From assembly GCA_902793125.1 (NCBI GenBank), contig CADBCC010000003.1, positions 1 to 64,000 on the forward strand: a DNA stretch of 64,000 nucleotides, in the 5' to 3' direction. A program made the position numbers and the translations under genes. Below the pieces are notes generated by a model, which was given only the letters and a program-made list of their open reading frames with translations, had not been told where the DNA came from and did no database searches. This DNA is from an uncultured Ruminococcus sp. (GTDB lineage: Bacteria > Bacillota > Clostridia > Oscillospirales > Acutalibacteraceae). Shown here one piece after another: positions 1-8,754 of the stretch. Every line of letters begins with the position of its first letter. Position 1 is the first letter of the stretch.

Positions 1-717
1 GCCGACTTCTCCCAAATCGCCCGTGAGTATCAGGTCGTAGTCCTCGGGCGATGTTTTTGTATCTTCAAAAAATTTCAATATGGTATCCGCCGCGGCAGGC
101 GCCATAGCCGCGCCCATATTGTTTAAATCGGAAACATCATAATCGACAATTCTTCCGATAAGCGCGCGTGAGATTTTCAATCCTTTAACCGCTTTTTCAA
201 TCACACAGCTTCCGCTTCCCGTAACTGTCCATTGGGAAGTCGGCGTACGCTGACCGCCGTAATCAAGCGGAAAGCGGTACTGCCTTTCGGCCGTGCAAAA
301 ATGCGAGGATGTAACGCAGGCACAGGCTCGGCTCGCGCCCGAACTCAGAGAAATGCCTGACAAAATCAGCCCCTCCGCCATTGTTGAGCAGGCGCCGTAC
401 AGCCCGCAATAAGGAATATTAAAATCTTTCAGCCCGTAGCTTGAGCTTATGCATTGGTTCAAAAGATCTCCCGCGAAAATCATATCAATATCTTCCGCTT
501 TTTTATCGGCGCGGTTTAAGGCAAATAAAAAAGCTTCCTGCTGTAGTACGCTTTCCGCCTGCTCGTAGGTTTTCCTGCCCGCGTAGGAATCGAAGATTAT
601 TTTATCGAAATTTTTCGAAAGCGGGCCTTCGCTTTCCTTTTTACCCGCGACGCTCCCGAAGCCGGTTATGCCGATGTCGTTAAATTCAAGCGTATACTTT
701 CCTATACGATGTATCAT
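1..717 (-). CDS. spoVAD: Stage V sporulation protein AD (SpoVAD), C-terminus beyond window
   Basis: Reading the minus strand from an ATG at 717 gives 239 codons open to the window edge. The translation has the SpoVAD hallmarks of a thiolase-like fold: GLYGACSTMAEG (about residue 110), then TSSHFCTAERQYRFPLDYGG and QRTPTSQWTVTGSG. SpoVAD belongs to the SpoVA channel that moves dipicolinic acid into the forespore; the protein binds DPA. Full-length homologues are about 330-340 residues, so roughly 100 are missing here. A ribosome site (AAAGGGTG) lies just upstream of the ATG. The rest of the spoVA operon should lie to the left of the window. The identity is firm; only the end is unseen. Confidence 0.93.
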   Translation of the reverse strand, partial: MIHRIGKYTLEFNDIGITGFGSVAGKKESEGPLSKNFDKIIFDSYAGRKTYEQAESVLQQEAFLFALNRADKKAEDIDMIFAGDLLNQCISSSYGLKDFNIPYCGLYGACSTMAEGLILSGISLSSGASRACACVTSSHFCTAERQYRFPLDYGGQRTPTSQWTVTGSGSCVIEKAVKGLKISRALIGRIVDYDVSDLNNMGAAMAPAAADTILKFFEDTKTSPEDYDLILTGDLGEVG

Positions 718-770
718 AATATCACCCTTTCGAGTATATTTTGCTCAACTTAAAAGGATTTTATTACAAC

Positions 771-806
771 AAAAACCGGTATCAAGGACTAACCTCAATA
801 CCGGCA
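771..806 (-). terminator. Rho-independent terminator of the VanW gene
   Basis: On the minus strand the arms CCGGTAT and ATACCGG pair, with a short internal loop, and are followed by TTTTTG. The hairpin lies 14 bases beyond the stop of the VanW-family gene and ahead of spoVAD. Confidence 0.7.
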
Positions 807-819
807 TTAATTATATTAT

Positions 820-2505
820 TTATTCGCTGCTTTCTTCGCTGTCGTTATTCTCTTCGGAATCCTGTGAGCTGTCGTCGTTATTATTTTCGCCGCTGTTTTC
901 GCTGTCTTCTTCGTCATTCTCGGTTTCTTTTTCGCTTTTCTTTTCCCTTGTGTCGACAACTTCCATAGTTTCGTACTCGGCGTCTTCGCTTTGGTTATAG
1001 CCGTTTACGGTTGTTCTATAGGTTTCGGCGTCGGGAGTTTTTACCGAGTGCTTTATATTGTAGTAGGAGTCGCAAATTGTTTCGGTTTTAATTATCTCTC
1101 CGTTTTTGAACAGCTCGCGGAATGTACGGGTGTGGAAATCGTTTTTCGAAATTCTGTAGTTTTCGGAATGGAGCCGTATATTATCGTAATCGGGGTCCTG
1201 ATATCCCCAGATATTAACTCTCAGGCGGTTTCCGTCCTCAAGACGGCACTCGATAAACATCTGGTAATCTGTTTTATTGCGCATACGAAGGTCAAGGTCG
1301 GGATAGTCAATTGTCGCGTCCTCGCCCGCGTAAGCGTACGTGGAAGCCCAGTAGTGGTTATGGCGTTCGACGATTTCCATATTGGAGAACAATCCCGCCT
1401 CGAAAATAATTGTGCTTGCCTGGCAGATTCCTCCGCCGACGCCCTGCTTAACCTTTTTCTCGGAAATTACAGCCGCCTTTTTATAGCCGTTGGACTCGAG
1501 GTTGGAGTCGCCCGTGCACTTATTGAACGACCAGGTTGCCCCGGGTTCAATTACGGAGCCGTTGCAGGCCTTAAGCGCGACTTTCATATTATTTGTGCCT
1601 TCGGGGGTGTTTGTGGAAACGGATGAGGCTGTGGCGAGTCCTACTATTTCTCTTTTTAAATCCTTAACCGTAATCTTAGGTTTTATTTTATCGACTTTAG
1701 CGTTTACGTTGAGTTCGGATTTTCCCGAGTTGAAGAACTTAGCGAACTTTTTATTCAGAGCTTTCCGGTCGAGTTTTACTCCGCTTGAACCTTCTTTATA
1801 TTCAAAACGGTTATCCGCGAACGGATGGAACTTTACCACTCTTGCGTTCTTTGAAGCTATGTCGATTTTTTCAGCTAATTTTTTAATCTGTTTTTTTACC
1901 GAAGATTTTAAAAGCTTATAATTCAGGGTGAACTTCGGAGAATCTGTACTTTCATCCGTTTCGGCGGCGGTTTCACCGCTTTTGGTTTCATATACGCCCT
2001 GGTCTTTCTGGCTGTAAATCTTCGCTTCTTTAAGCGGAGTTTCAAAATCGAATTCATATTTAAAACTTTCTTTTGTATAAGTTTTTTCTATGTCTTTCGC
2101 TTTAACGTTTATTGTAATATCTTTTACAACGCTCATCGCGTTTTCTTTCAGCTTAGCTCTCGCTTCCTTAACGGAAAGCTGGCCGATATCAATTCCCGAA
2201 ACATTAACTCCGTCGGAATAAGTAAACGGAAGCCCTTTTCTGTATTCACGATACATATTAAATCCGACTACTCCGGCAGTAATAAGCAGCCCCGAAACAA
2301 AAAAGATAACAAGGAACACAAACGCGGGTTTATGTCTTTTAGGGCTGCGTACGGGAGAAGTGTTTCTCTGCGAGGAATAAGAGCGTCTTTTTGGTGCGTG
2401 TTTCACAGGCGCGGCGTGACGAGGTTTAGCGCGTCTGCGGTCAGCGCGCGGTTTTGAGGTTGAAAAATTATCATAGTTGTATCCCGGGTTTCTTCTTGCC
2501 GCCAA
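820..2505 (-). CDS. VanW-family membrane protein (YoaR-like, peptidoglycan-binding region)
   Basis: A basic N-terminal tail (residues 1-60, many Arg/His/Pro) precedes one membrane segment (about 63-87, FVFLVIFFVSGLLITAGVVG), a PG_binding_4-like region (about 100-300) and a VanW domain (about 300-470, with GVGGGICQAST and VERHNHYWASTY). A long Glu/Ser/Asp tail ends the protein. VanW proteins are cell-envelope proteins of unsettled function; the name comes from vancomycin-resistance clusters, but most chromosomal copies are not resistance genes. A GTG at 2514 overlaps the ribosome site AAAGGAG, so I place the start at the TTG at 2505, eight bases after it. No resistance genes are nearby. Confidence 0.85.
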   Translation of the reverse strand: MAARRNPGYNYDNFSTSKPRADRRRAKPRHAAPVKHAPKRRSYSSQRNTSPVRSPKRHKPAFVFLVIFFVSGLLITAGVVGFNMYREYRKGLPFTYSDGVNVSGIDIGQLSVKEARAKLKENAMSVVKDITINVKAKDIEKTYTKESFKYEFDFETPLKEAKIYSQKDQGVYETKSGETAAETDESTDSPKFTLNYKLLKSSVKKQIKKLAEKIDIASKNARVVKFHPFADNRFEYKEGSSGVKLDRKALNKKFAKFFNSGKSELNVNAKVDKIKPKITVKDLKREIVGLATASSVSTNTPEGTNNMKVALKACNGSVIEPGATWSFNKCTGDSNLESNGYKKAAVISEKKVKQGVGGGICQASTIIFEAGLFSNMEIVERHNHYWASTYAYAGEDATIDYPDLDLRMRNKTDYQMFIECRLEDGNRLRVNIWGYQDPDYDNIRLHSENYRISKNDFHTRTFRELFKNGEIIKTETICDSYYNIKHSVKTPDAETYRTTVNGYNQSEDAEYETMEVVDTREKKSEKETENDEEDSENSGENNNDDSSQDSEENNDSEESSE

Positions 2506-2678
2506 ATTGAACACTCCTTTCCTTCTTTTTATTCACTACTAATAATATACCTTTTTGGTAGAAAAATAAAGAAAAAAATCGAAAAAAATAAGAAAAAATC
2601 AAAATTTGTTAATCTTGTACTTATTAGCGGATTTTTTAAGAAAAATACTCAGTATTTTAACTAATATATTCAATGATA

Positions 2679-2707
2679 TTGAATTTTTCAAAAAAATTGT
2701 ATATAAT
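2679..2707 (+). promoter_or_regulatory. Sigma-A-type promoter for the 2773-6194 operon
   Basis: TTGAAT (2679-2684) and TATAAT (2702-2707) are 17 bases apart in very AT-rich DNA, about 65 bases upstream of the first gene of the plus-strand operon. Confidence 0.65.
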
Positions 2708-2772
2708 GATTATATATGTGTATTTTTATAATTTAAGCCAGTAAATAATTCAAATCGAAACAGGAGTCGCGA

Positions 2773-3882
2773 ATGAGGATATTAATTTTTTCAGCTTCAA
2801 CGGGCGGCGGCCACAAACGCGCCGCGAACGCGCTTAAAGAGCATATTGAAACTGCATCCCCTGATAATATCGTAAAAATAATCGACGGCATTGAAACTAC
2901 GGGAAGACTTTATAACAATTTCATATGCGGTGGCTATACGGTTTTAGCTAAAAAAATGCCGAAATTCTACGGTCAGATGTATCGTAATTCCGATCGTGAG
3001 TCAGCGCTTAACAACCTTTGCAATTCGGTTAACAAGTTTAAAGGCAGACACCTTACCGGCGCGATAGAAATGTTTAAGCCCGATGTTATTATTTCCTGCC
3101 ACGCTTTTATAACGACGATGCTCGGAGATTTAAAGATTAAAAACAAAATCAAAGCTCCCGTTATAGCTTTAATCACCGACTTCGACGCGCATTATACATA
3201 CATCGCCGACGGTATCGACCACTATATTGTCAGCAGTCAGAAAATGGTCGATGACTTCCAGACCAAATATAAAATCAGCCCGCGCAGGGTTCACGCTTAC
3301 GGTATTCCCGTATTCAGGAAATTTACCTTAAAAACAGATAAAACAGAACTGAGAAAAAAACTCAGGCTTAAACCTGACGTTAAAACCGTCCTGTTTATGG
3401 CGGGAAGTTTCGGAGTCAGCGAAGTTCTTTCGGTTTATAAAGATATAGCGAACACCGCCAAGAACTGCCAGTTTATCGTAATTACGGGTAATAACCATAA
3501 TCTTTACAACAAATTCCGCACCCGAATCAACAAAAACACAAGGCTTCTTATGTATGTGGATAATGTAGAAGATTATATGCACTGCTCCGACCTTATTATT
3601 ACAAAGCCGGGCGGACTTACCGTAAGCGAAAGTCTTACGTGCTCTCTTCCGATGGCGATTTACAGCGCCTACCCCGGACAGGAAGCTTGCAACGCGCGGT
3701 TCCTTAAAAGTATCGGAGTTGCGGTTATGCTGGATAAAAATCCGGGCGAAAAGGTTGACGTCCTTTTAAAAGACGACCGTAAACTTAAGATTATGAGCGA
3801 AAACTGTAAAAAACATTACAACGGGAATGCAGCTGAGCAGATTTATAATTTAGCTGTCAGCATTGCGGGAGAAAAGAAATGA
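2773..3882 (+). CDS. MGDG synthase / UgtP-type glycosyltransferase (GT28, GT-B fold)
   Basis: The N-terminal motif FSASTGGGHKRAANAL is the signature of the MGDG_synth domain. The C-terminal half carries the GT28 nucleotide-sugar motif ITKPGGLTVSESLTCSLP at about residue 276. Members move glucose or galactose from UDP-sugar to diacylglycerol on the inner membrane face, making glycolipids and lipoteichoic-acid anchors. At 369 residues it is a normal length. An AGGAG site precedes the ATG at 2773. The stop overlaps the next start by four bases (ATGA). The sugar and acceptor cannot be read from sequence. Confidence 0.85.
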   Translation: MRILIFSASTGGGHKRAANALKEHIETASPDNIVKIIDGIETTGRLYNNFICGGYTVLAKKMPKFYGQMYRNSDRESALNNLCNSVNKFKGRHLTGAIEMFKPDVIISCHAFITTMLGDLKIKNKIKAPVIALITDFDAHYTYIADGIDHYIVSSQKMVDDFQTKYKISPRRVHAYGIPVFRKFTLKTDKTELRKKLRLKPDVKTVLFMAGSFGVSEVLSVYKDIANTAKNCQFIVITGNNHNLYNKFRTRINKNTRLLMYVDNVEDYMHCSDLIITKPGGLTVSESLTCSLPMAIYSAYPGQEACNARFLKSIGVAVMLDKNPGEKVDVLLKDDRKLKIMSENCKKHYNGNAAEQIYNLAVSIAGEKK

Positions 3883-5114
3883 GAAAAGTTATTTCTATAA
3901 TTTTATCTGTTTTTATTTTTTCGGCGGTTTTATGCGCCTGCAACTCTGCTCCCGGAGAAGATTTGGCTTCCCAGGTCAAGGCCGACGAAAACAAAACCTA
4001 TTCGTTTAAAAACAACGAATCAACCCCTCCCAACTCTTACTCAAACTATCAGAGCGCCGCGATTTCTTTTTCTTCAAAAATGCTTTCAAGCCTGCTTGAA
4101 AGCAGCGACAGCGCGGCTTTTTCTCCCTCGGCTTTATACTATCAGCTGACGCTTTTACAGAACGCCGCGTCGGGAGGAACCCTCGAAAAACTTAAATCAC
4201 TTACGGGCGAGAACATTTCGATAAGCGAGATTAACGAGTGCAACGGATACTTTTTCAGCAGGCTGAAAGCGCTCAGCAAATACAAAAAAGGCTATTATAT
4301 CGATATAAACGGAGATATGTTTTTTAACAAAAATATTCCCGTGGGCCAGAACTTCCTGCTTCAGAACGCCAACTTTTTTAAGCAGGGAATTTTCAGACTT
4401 GACTTTTCGGATAAAAATACAGAGAAAACGATTAACTCATATATAAAAGAAAAAACCGATAATAAAGCCGGATACAAAAAAACTCCCGAAAAGGATTCGG
4501 GAATTGTGCTTACCGACAGCGCTTTTATGAGCGACTGCTGGCTTGACGGCTATACGCAAAAAGATACTTCAAAATCCGTATTCAACGGAAAAGGCGGCAG
4601 CAAAACCGCAACTTATCTAAAAAGCACGGAATACTATCTTGACGGAGAATTCTGCGAAGGGTTTGTAAAAGATTTAAAAAATACTCCCTCGAAGTTTGTC
4701 GCGCTTCTTCCGAAAAATCTCAGCGTAAAAAAACTCGCCGAAAAGCTTAACGGCCCGAACTTTTTAAAGTTTATGGACTCGATGAGCGTATTTAAAACCT
4801 GCGGCGCTTACCTTCCGGTTTTCTCAGATAAAGCGGAAATTGATTTCGCCGAAAATAATGAGCTTAAATTTTTAAAAGAAAACGGAAATTATTCTTCGCT
4901 TTCCTACGGAGCGAAAGCCAAAGTTTCGGATATTTCGCAAAGTTTTGAATTCAGCGTATCAAAGGGCGGAATCGGAAACGAAAAAATCGTTTCATCTTCT
5001 TCGACAAAAAAGAGCCCCGATAAAACGGTAAAATTAAACCGTCCGTTCATCTTCGCGGTAATTGATAACGAAAGTAATATTCCTGTATTTATGGGAGCTG
5101 TTTCTGATATTTAA
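3879..5114 (+). CDS. Serpin-fold lipoprotein
   Basis: A lipoprotein signal ends in LCAC (Cys near residue 20). The body is a serpin fold: AFSPSALYYQLTLLQNAA early, and LNRPFIFAVIDN followed by IPVFMGAVSDI at the C-terminus, which match the serpin family ends. Serpins trap serine or cysteine proteases. The reactive-loop hinge, normally Gly followed by small residues (Thr/Ala), reads GNEKIVSSSSTKKS here, so inhibition is doubtful and a non-inhibitory role is possible. It is coupled to the glycosyltransferase upstream and lies ten bases from the flippase-like gene downstream. Confidence 0.82.
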   Translation: MRKVISIILSVFIFSAVLCACNSAPGEDLASQVKADENKTYSFKNNESTPPNSYSNYQSAAISFSSKMLSSLLESSDSAAFSPSALYYQLTLLQNAASGGTLEKLKSLTGENISISEINECNGYFFSRLKALSKYKKGYYIDINGDMFFNKNIPVGQNFLLQNANFFKQGIFRLDFSDKNTEKTINSYIKEKTDNKAGYKKTPEKDSGIVLTDSAFMSDCWLDGYTQKDTSKSVFNGKGGSKTATYLKSTEYYLDGEFCEGFVKDLKNTPSKFVALLPKNLSVKKLAEKLNGPNFLKFMDSMSVFKTCGAYLPVFSDKAEIDFAENNELKFLKENGNYSSLSYGAKAKVSDISQSFEFSVSKGGIGNEKIVSSSSTKKSPDKTVKLNRPFIFAVIDNESNIPVFMGAVSDI

Positions 5115-5123
5115 AGAGGTAAT

Positions 5124-6194
5124 ATGAAAAATTCTTTCTTAAAACCTAAGTACATTTTCAACGCGCTCGTTATCGGTCTTTGCGTAGGAATTATACTCTA
5201 CTTCTTCTTCAGCAAAGACGGGCTTAACGACCTTATTCACTCCGATACCCCTGTTATATGGTATTGGATTGTCTGCGCTGTTGCCTCACAGCTTATGTAT
5301 ATGTTTTTGGAGTCGGTTGTAATTTACCTTTTCATCAAAGACGGGTTTAAAAAGTTCCGCTTCAGAGACGCGGTCCGAGTCGCGTTTATGGGATTGTTCT
5401 GGAGCGCTATTACGCCTTCGTCAACAGGCGGCCAGCCGATGCAGGTTTATCTTATGTTTTCTAAAATGCATATCGAAATCGGCTACTCAACCTCGCGCCT
5501 TATGCAGAAATTTATGGTGTATCAGGTTGTGCTCACGCTTATAAGTTTAATTGCGGTACTTACAAACATTCCGTTTATTCTTTCCAATAAAAACATATCG
5601 TACATCCTTATTCTTTTAGCGTTCGGATTTATTTCTCAGTTTGCGGTTACGGGAATGGTTTTACTCTTCAGCTTCTCGCCGAATCTTTCGAGAAAGATAA
5701 TTATGTTCTTCGCGAAATTACTCAACAAAATAAAAATTATTAAAAACGTTGATGAGAAAGTCGAAGGAATTGACAAGCAGTTAAACAATTTCCACACCAG
5801 CAACAAAGATATTTACAAAAAACCTAAGCTTTTAATAAGCTCGTTTATACTTACGTTTTTACAGTTTATAGCTATGTTTTTGGTTCCGTACTTTATTTTC
5901 CGTTCATTCGGATTTAACCACGCGACGCCCGCACAGCTGATTTCTTCGCAGGCGTTCGTGAACCTTATGAGCGGTATGATTCCGATTCCCGGAGCGTCGG
6001 GAGCCGCGGAGCTCGGATTCACGGCGTTCTTCTCAACGTTCTTTATCAACGGAACATTAAAAAGCGCGGCGCTTATATGGAGAGTTATCAACTACTACGG
6101 TGTAATCGCGCTTACGGGCCCGTTCTCGTATATGACTAAAGATAAAGCCGAGGAAGCTAAAAAATTAGAAGAGGAGCAAAAAAACAAATCTTAA
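5124..6194 (+). CDS. Lysylphosphatidylglycerol synthase TM/flippase-like membrane protein (UPF0104)
   Basis: A polytopic protein of 356 residues with about eight hydrophobic segments and the UPF0104 signatures WSAITPSSTGGQPMQVY (about residue 92) and MIPIPGASGAAELGFT (about 287). The family includes the flippase half of MprF and stand-alone YbhN-like proteins. There is no aminoacyl-transferase domain, so it would not make lysyl-PG itself. The neighbouring glycosyltransferase suggests lipid or glycolipid translocation, which is inference. RBS AGAGGTAAT precedes the ATG. Confidence 0.82.
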   Translation: MKNSFLKPKYIFNALVIGLCVGIILYFFFSKDGLNDLIHSDTPVIWYWIVCAVASQLMYMFLESVVIYLFIKDGFKKFRFRDAVRVAFMGLFWSAITPSSTGGQPMQVYLMFSKMHIEIGYSTSRLMQKFMVYQVVLTLISLIAVLTNIPFILSNKNISYILILLAFGFISQFAVTGMVLLFSFSPNLSRKIIMFFAKLLNKIKIIKNVDEKVEGIDKQLNNFHTSNKDIYKKPKLLISSFILTFLQFIAMFLVPYFIFRSFGFNHATPAQLISSQAFVNLMSGMIPIPGASGAAELGFTAFFSTFFINGTLKSAALIWRVINYYGVIALTGPFSYMTKDKAEEAKKLEEEQKNKS

Positions 6195-6204
6195 TAAAAT
6201 ATTT

Positions 6205-6236
6205 ACGGCGGTACGTTTAAACGTACCGCCGTTTTT
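6205..6236 (+). terminator. Rho-independent terminator ending the glycolipid/serpin/flippase operon
   Basis: A perfect stem (ACGGCGGTACG with CGTACCGCCGT, loop TTTAAA) is followed by TTTTTG, eleven bases after the stop codon at 6194. Confidence 0.9.
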
Positions 6237-6287
6237 GCGTTAGGAACGGAGCATTGCCCAAACCAAGGTCCGGATTATGCTTTAAGC

Positions 6288-8603
6288 CTAATTTTCAATT
6301 ACTTTTACCGCAACGGCGGATATATCGTCATCGTGGCCGTCGCTTCGTCTTTTTATAGCTTCGTCTACTACCTCTTTCGCAAGGTCAAAACAGCTTTCGT
6401 CTTCCTTAAAATTACGGATAATTTCCTCGAGCCATTTTTCGTCTTTCAGCGCGGCTCCGTCAGATATCATAACTATTACATCTCCTCCCGAAAGTTTTAC
6501 GCTGTCTTTAGCAAACTTTATATCTCCCAAAATTCCGACAGGCAAAGATTTCGCCGTTTTTTTAAGCAGCCTTCCGTTCTTTTTAATATAGCTGAACGGC
6601 GCTCCCGCTTTATTTAAATAAGCTTTTCCGCTGAACAAATCCAACTTAACAAGGTCAACAGTCGAAATACTCTCGTCCTCGCTTTTTATCATCAGCGCGG
6701 AATTCACAACCTGAAGCGCGCTGTTTTCGCTCAGCCCGGCTTTAAGCAGTTTTGTAAGAATCGATACGGTCATATTGCTGTCAACAGCGGCTCTGCCTCC
6801 TGTTCCCATTCCGTCGCTTATCAGCGCCACAAACTCTCCGAAGCCGTTAGAGAAACAGTTAACGCAGTCTCCGCAAAGTTTCCCGCCGCCGAAAACGTGC
6901 TGGTAAACTCCGACCTCGACATCGAAAACAGGTATCTCGTTTAAAACGACTCTGCAACGGTCTCCGACTTCGCTTATCAGAGGAGTATCGAAACATCTTT
7001 TGCAAACAGAAGAAATCTCGCGGGCAAAGCTGTCTCTTTTTATCTTTACTTTCCTGACGGCGAGTTCAATTTCGACCGACATTCTTCCGCCCGAATCAAT
7101 CATACATCCGCATTCCATTACGATGTACCCTCTGCCTCTGAGATGTTCCGTTATTCTTGCGGCACAATCGGAATCGAAAGTTTTATAGCCTTCAACCTCC
7201 TGCGCCATATCTCCCAATATTTCCGAAAGTCCCGAAAACTGCCCCGCGACTATTGAGCGAATCTGAGTAACCCTCGACGACGCTTCTATCCCTGCCAAAT
7301 AATCACGGTAGCCCCTGTTTACCGCGTCGGCGACTTCGATTTTCCGGCAGCATTTTTTCGAGAACAGATTTTCGACATCGTTCTCGGTAACGAAACCCTG
7401 AGTTTTAAGCGGAGAAGAAAGTCTTTTAAAATCTTCGGCAGTAGAGTTTTTATGGCGTTCCCAGCAAAAACTCATCATTCCGCAGTTTTCGCAAACTTCC
7501 CCGCAGGCGTTTTTATAGACATACTCCACGTCGGGCGCGTAGAGCTTTTTAAGCTGACGGCTGACGTCGTTTACACATCCGTTCACATTTTTCAAAGCTT
7601 CGCAGGCGAAATCAAGACGCATTACAATCGAATTTCTGAGAGATTTTTCACCCCTGCTGTTTTCACGCGGTAAGAAAACGGGCGTAATATATCTTTCGAT
7701 ATCTTTAGGCAGAATCATAAATACCGCGAAAGCTATTATTGTTTCAACAAAAATCGGAACTATTACCGAATCATCAACCGACGAGAGTAGCATTATCGAG
7801 TTACAGATTATAAATCCGAGCGCTACTCCTATCTTTGAAAAAGGCGAAAATAAACCGCCGATAAGTCCGCCGAAACTGTATCCTGCGCAGACAAAGGCAA
7901 AATTCGCCGTGCTCATACCAAAGACCGCTCCGGTAGAAGCGCCCGCAATCGCTCCGCCCGTTACCGAACCGTATCTTGCGCAGAGTAAAACTATAAGCAC
8001 CGCTATTATTCTTCCTACCGATACTTTTTCAAACTCTATACTGCTCAGCGAAAGCAAAAACACACAGGCGCTCAGAACAATGCTTGAAAGCTCGCTTTGG
8101 GAAAATGAAGCGAACCGCCTGCCCGACATTATAAGGTACGAGGCTTTCGCGAAGAAATATGCTATAGCGCCCGCCGAAACCGCTTCTATGCTCACCCTCG
8201 AAATATCGGTCAGGGTACTTGAGTTTACGAACATCAAAACCGCTCCCGAAGCGAACACAGGCAAAAACGCGATCATAGGACGATACAGAGCAGTTTTTGA
8301 AATAAGCTTATAATCCTCAATCAGCCATCTCAGCAGCGCGGCGCTCACCGTTACCGCGACATAGCGGAAACAGCTTTCGGGCATCAGTATTACGTATCCG
8401 AGCGATGTTCCGAACGCGGAGAAGAAAAGCTTTTCTCTCGGCACCGCGGATATGTAACTCGCTCCGAACGGGGCAAGCGTTCCGAAAATCCTGCCTCGGC
8501 AAACTACAATTCCGAGCAAAAAATACACCGCGTTTTCAATCAGAATCCAGACCGCTTTTTCATCGGCGCTTCTCTTTTTTACAATGGTTCTTGGCAGTTC
8601 CAT
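6288..8603 (-). CDS. spoIIE: Stage II sporulation protein E (SpoIIE) phosphatase
   Basis: 771 residues. The N-terminal 310 form about ten membrane segments, followed by a cytoplasmic region with conserved Cys pairs (CGEVCENCGMMSFCWERH) and a PP2C phosphatase domain from about 560 (SDGMGTG near 596, ending SDGHDDDISAVAV). SpoIIE dephosphorylates SpoIIAA to release sigma-F in the forespore and acts at the polar septum. Length and domain order match the family. AAGGAAG lies upstream of the ATG. The promoter region has the unusual spacing typical of Spo0A-driven genes (see 8641-8674). Confidence 0.95.
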   Translation of the reverse strand: MELPRTIVKKRSADEKAVWILIENAVYFLLGIVVCRGRIFGTLAPFGASYISAVPREKLFFSAFGTSLGYVILMPESCFRYVAVTVSAALLRWLIEDYKLISKTALYRPMIAFLPVFASGAVLMFVNSSTLTDISRVSIEAVSAGAIAYFFAKASYLIMSGRRFASFSQSELSSIVLSACVFLLSLSSIEFEKVSVGRIIAVLIVLLCARYGSVTGGAIAGASTGAVFGMSTANFAFVCAGYSFGGLIGGLFSPFSKIGVALGFIICNSIMLLSSVDDSVIVPIFVETIIAFAVFMILPKDIERYITPVFLPRENSRGEKSLRNSIVMRLDFACEALKNVNGCVNDVSRQLKKLYAPDVEYVYKNACGEVCENCGMMSFCWERHKNSTAEDFKRLSSPLKTQGFVTENDVENLFSKKCCRKIEVADAVNRGYRDYLAGIEASSRVTQIRSIVAGQFSGLSEILGDMAQEVEGYKTFDSDCAARITEHLRGRGYIVMECGCMIDSGGRMSVEIELAVRKVKIKRDSFAREISSVCKRCFDTPLISEVGDRCRVVLNEIPVFDVEVGVYQHVFGGGKLCGDCVNCFSNGFGEFVALISDGMGTGGRAAVDSNMTVSILTKLLKAGLSENSALQVVNSALMIKSEDESISTVDLVKLDLFSGKAYLNKAGAPFSYIKKNGRLLKKTAKSLPVGILGDIKFAKDSVKLSGGDVIVMISDGAALKDEKWLEEIIRNFKEDESCFDLAKEVVDEAIKRRSDGHDDDISAVAVKVIEN

Positions 8604-8640
8604 CTCTTTTAACTTCCTTTTTTATTTATTGAGTAAGCTT

Positions 8641-8674
8641 ATTATAATTAACCTGTCTGAAAACTTTTGTCACA
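8641..8674 (-). promoter_or_regulatory. Spo0A-type promoter of spoIIE (21-base spacer, 0A box)
   Basis: On the minus strand GTGACA (8673-8668) and TATAAT (8646-8641) are separated by 21 bases. On the plus strand TTTGTCACA (8666-8674) matches the 0A-box consensus TTTGTCRAA in 8 of 9 positions and overlaps the -35. Bacillus spoIIE and spoIIG promoters are known for such long spacers, with Spo0A~P bound over the -35. A weaker 0A-like TGTCTGAA sits between the two hexamers. Confidence 0.6.
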
Positions 8675-8699
8675 ATATGGAACGAGGAAAAATTTCATA

Positions 8700-8738
8700 A
8701 AAACGACCGGGCGCCTTAGGGCATCCGGTCGTTTTTTA
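8700..8738 (-). terminator. Bidirectional terminator between spoIIE upstream DNA and the amylase 3' end
   Basis: AAACGACCGG and CCGGTCGTTT pair around a GC-rich inner stem, with a run of T on both strands. It lies 17 bases past the amylase stop. Confidence 0.8.
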
Positions 8739-8754
8739 TAATAGAATTCAAAAT

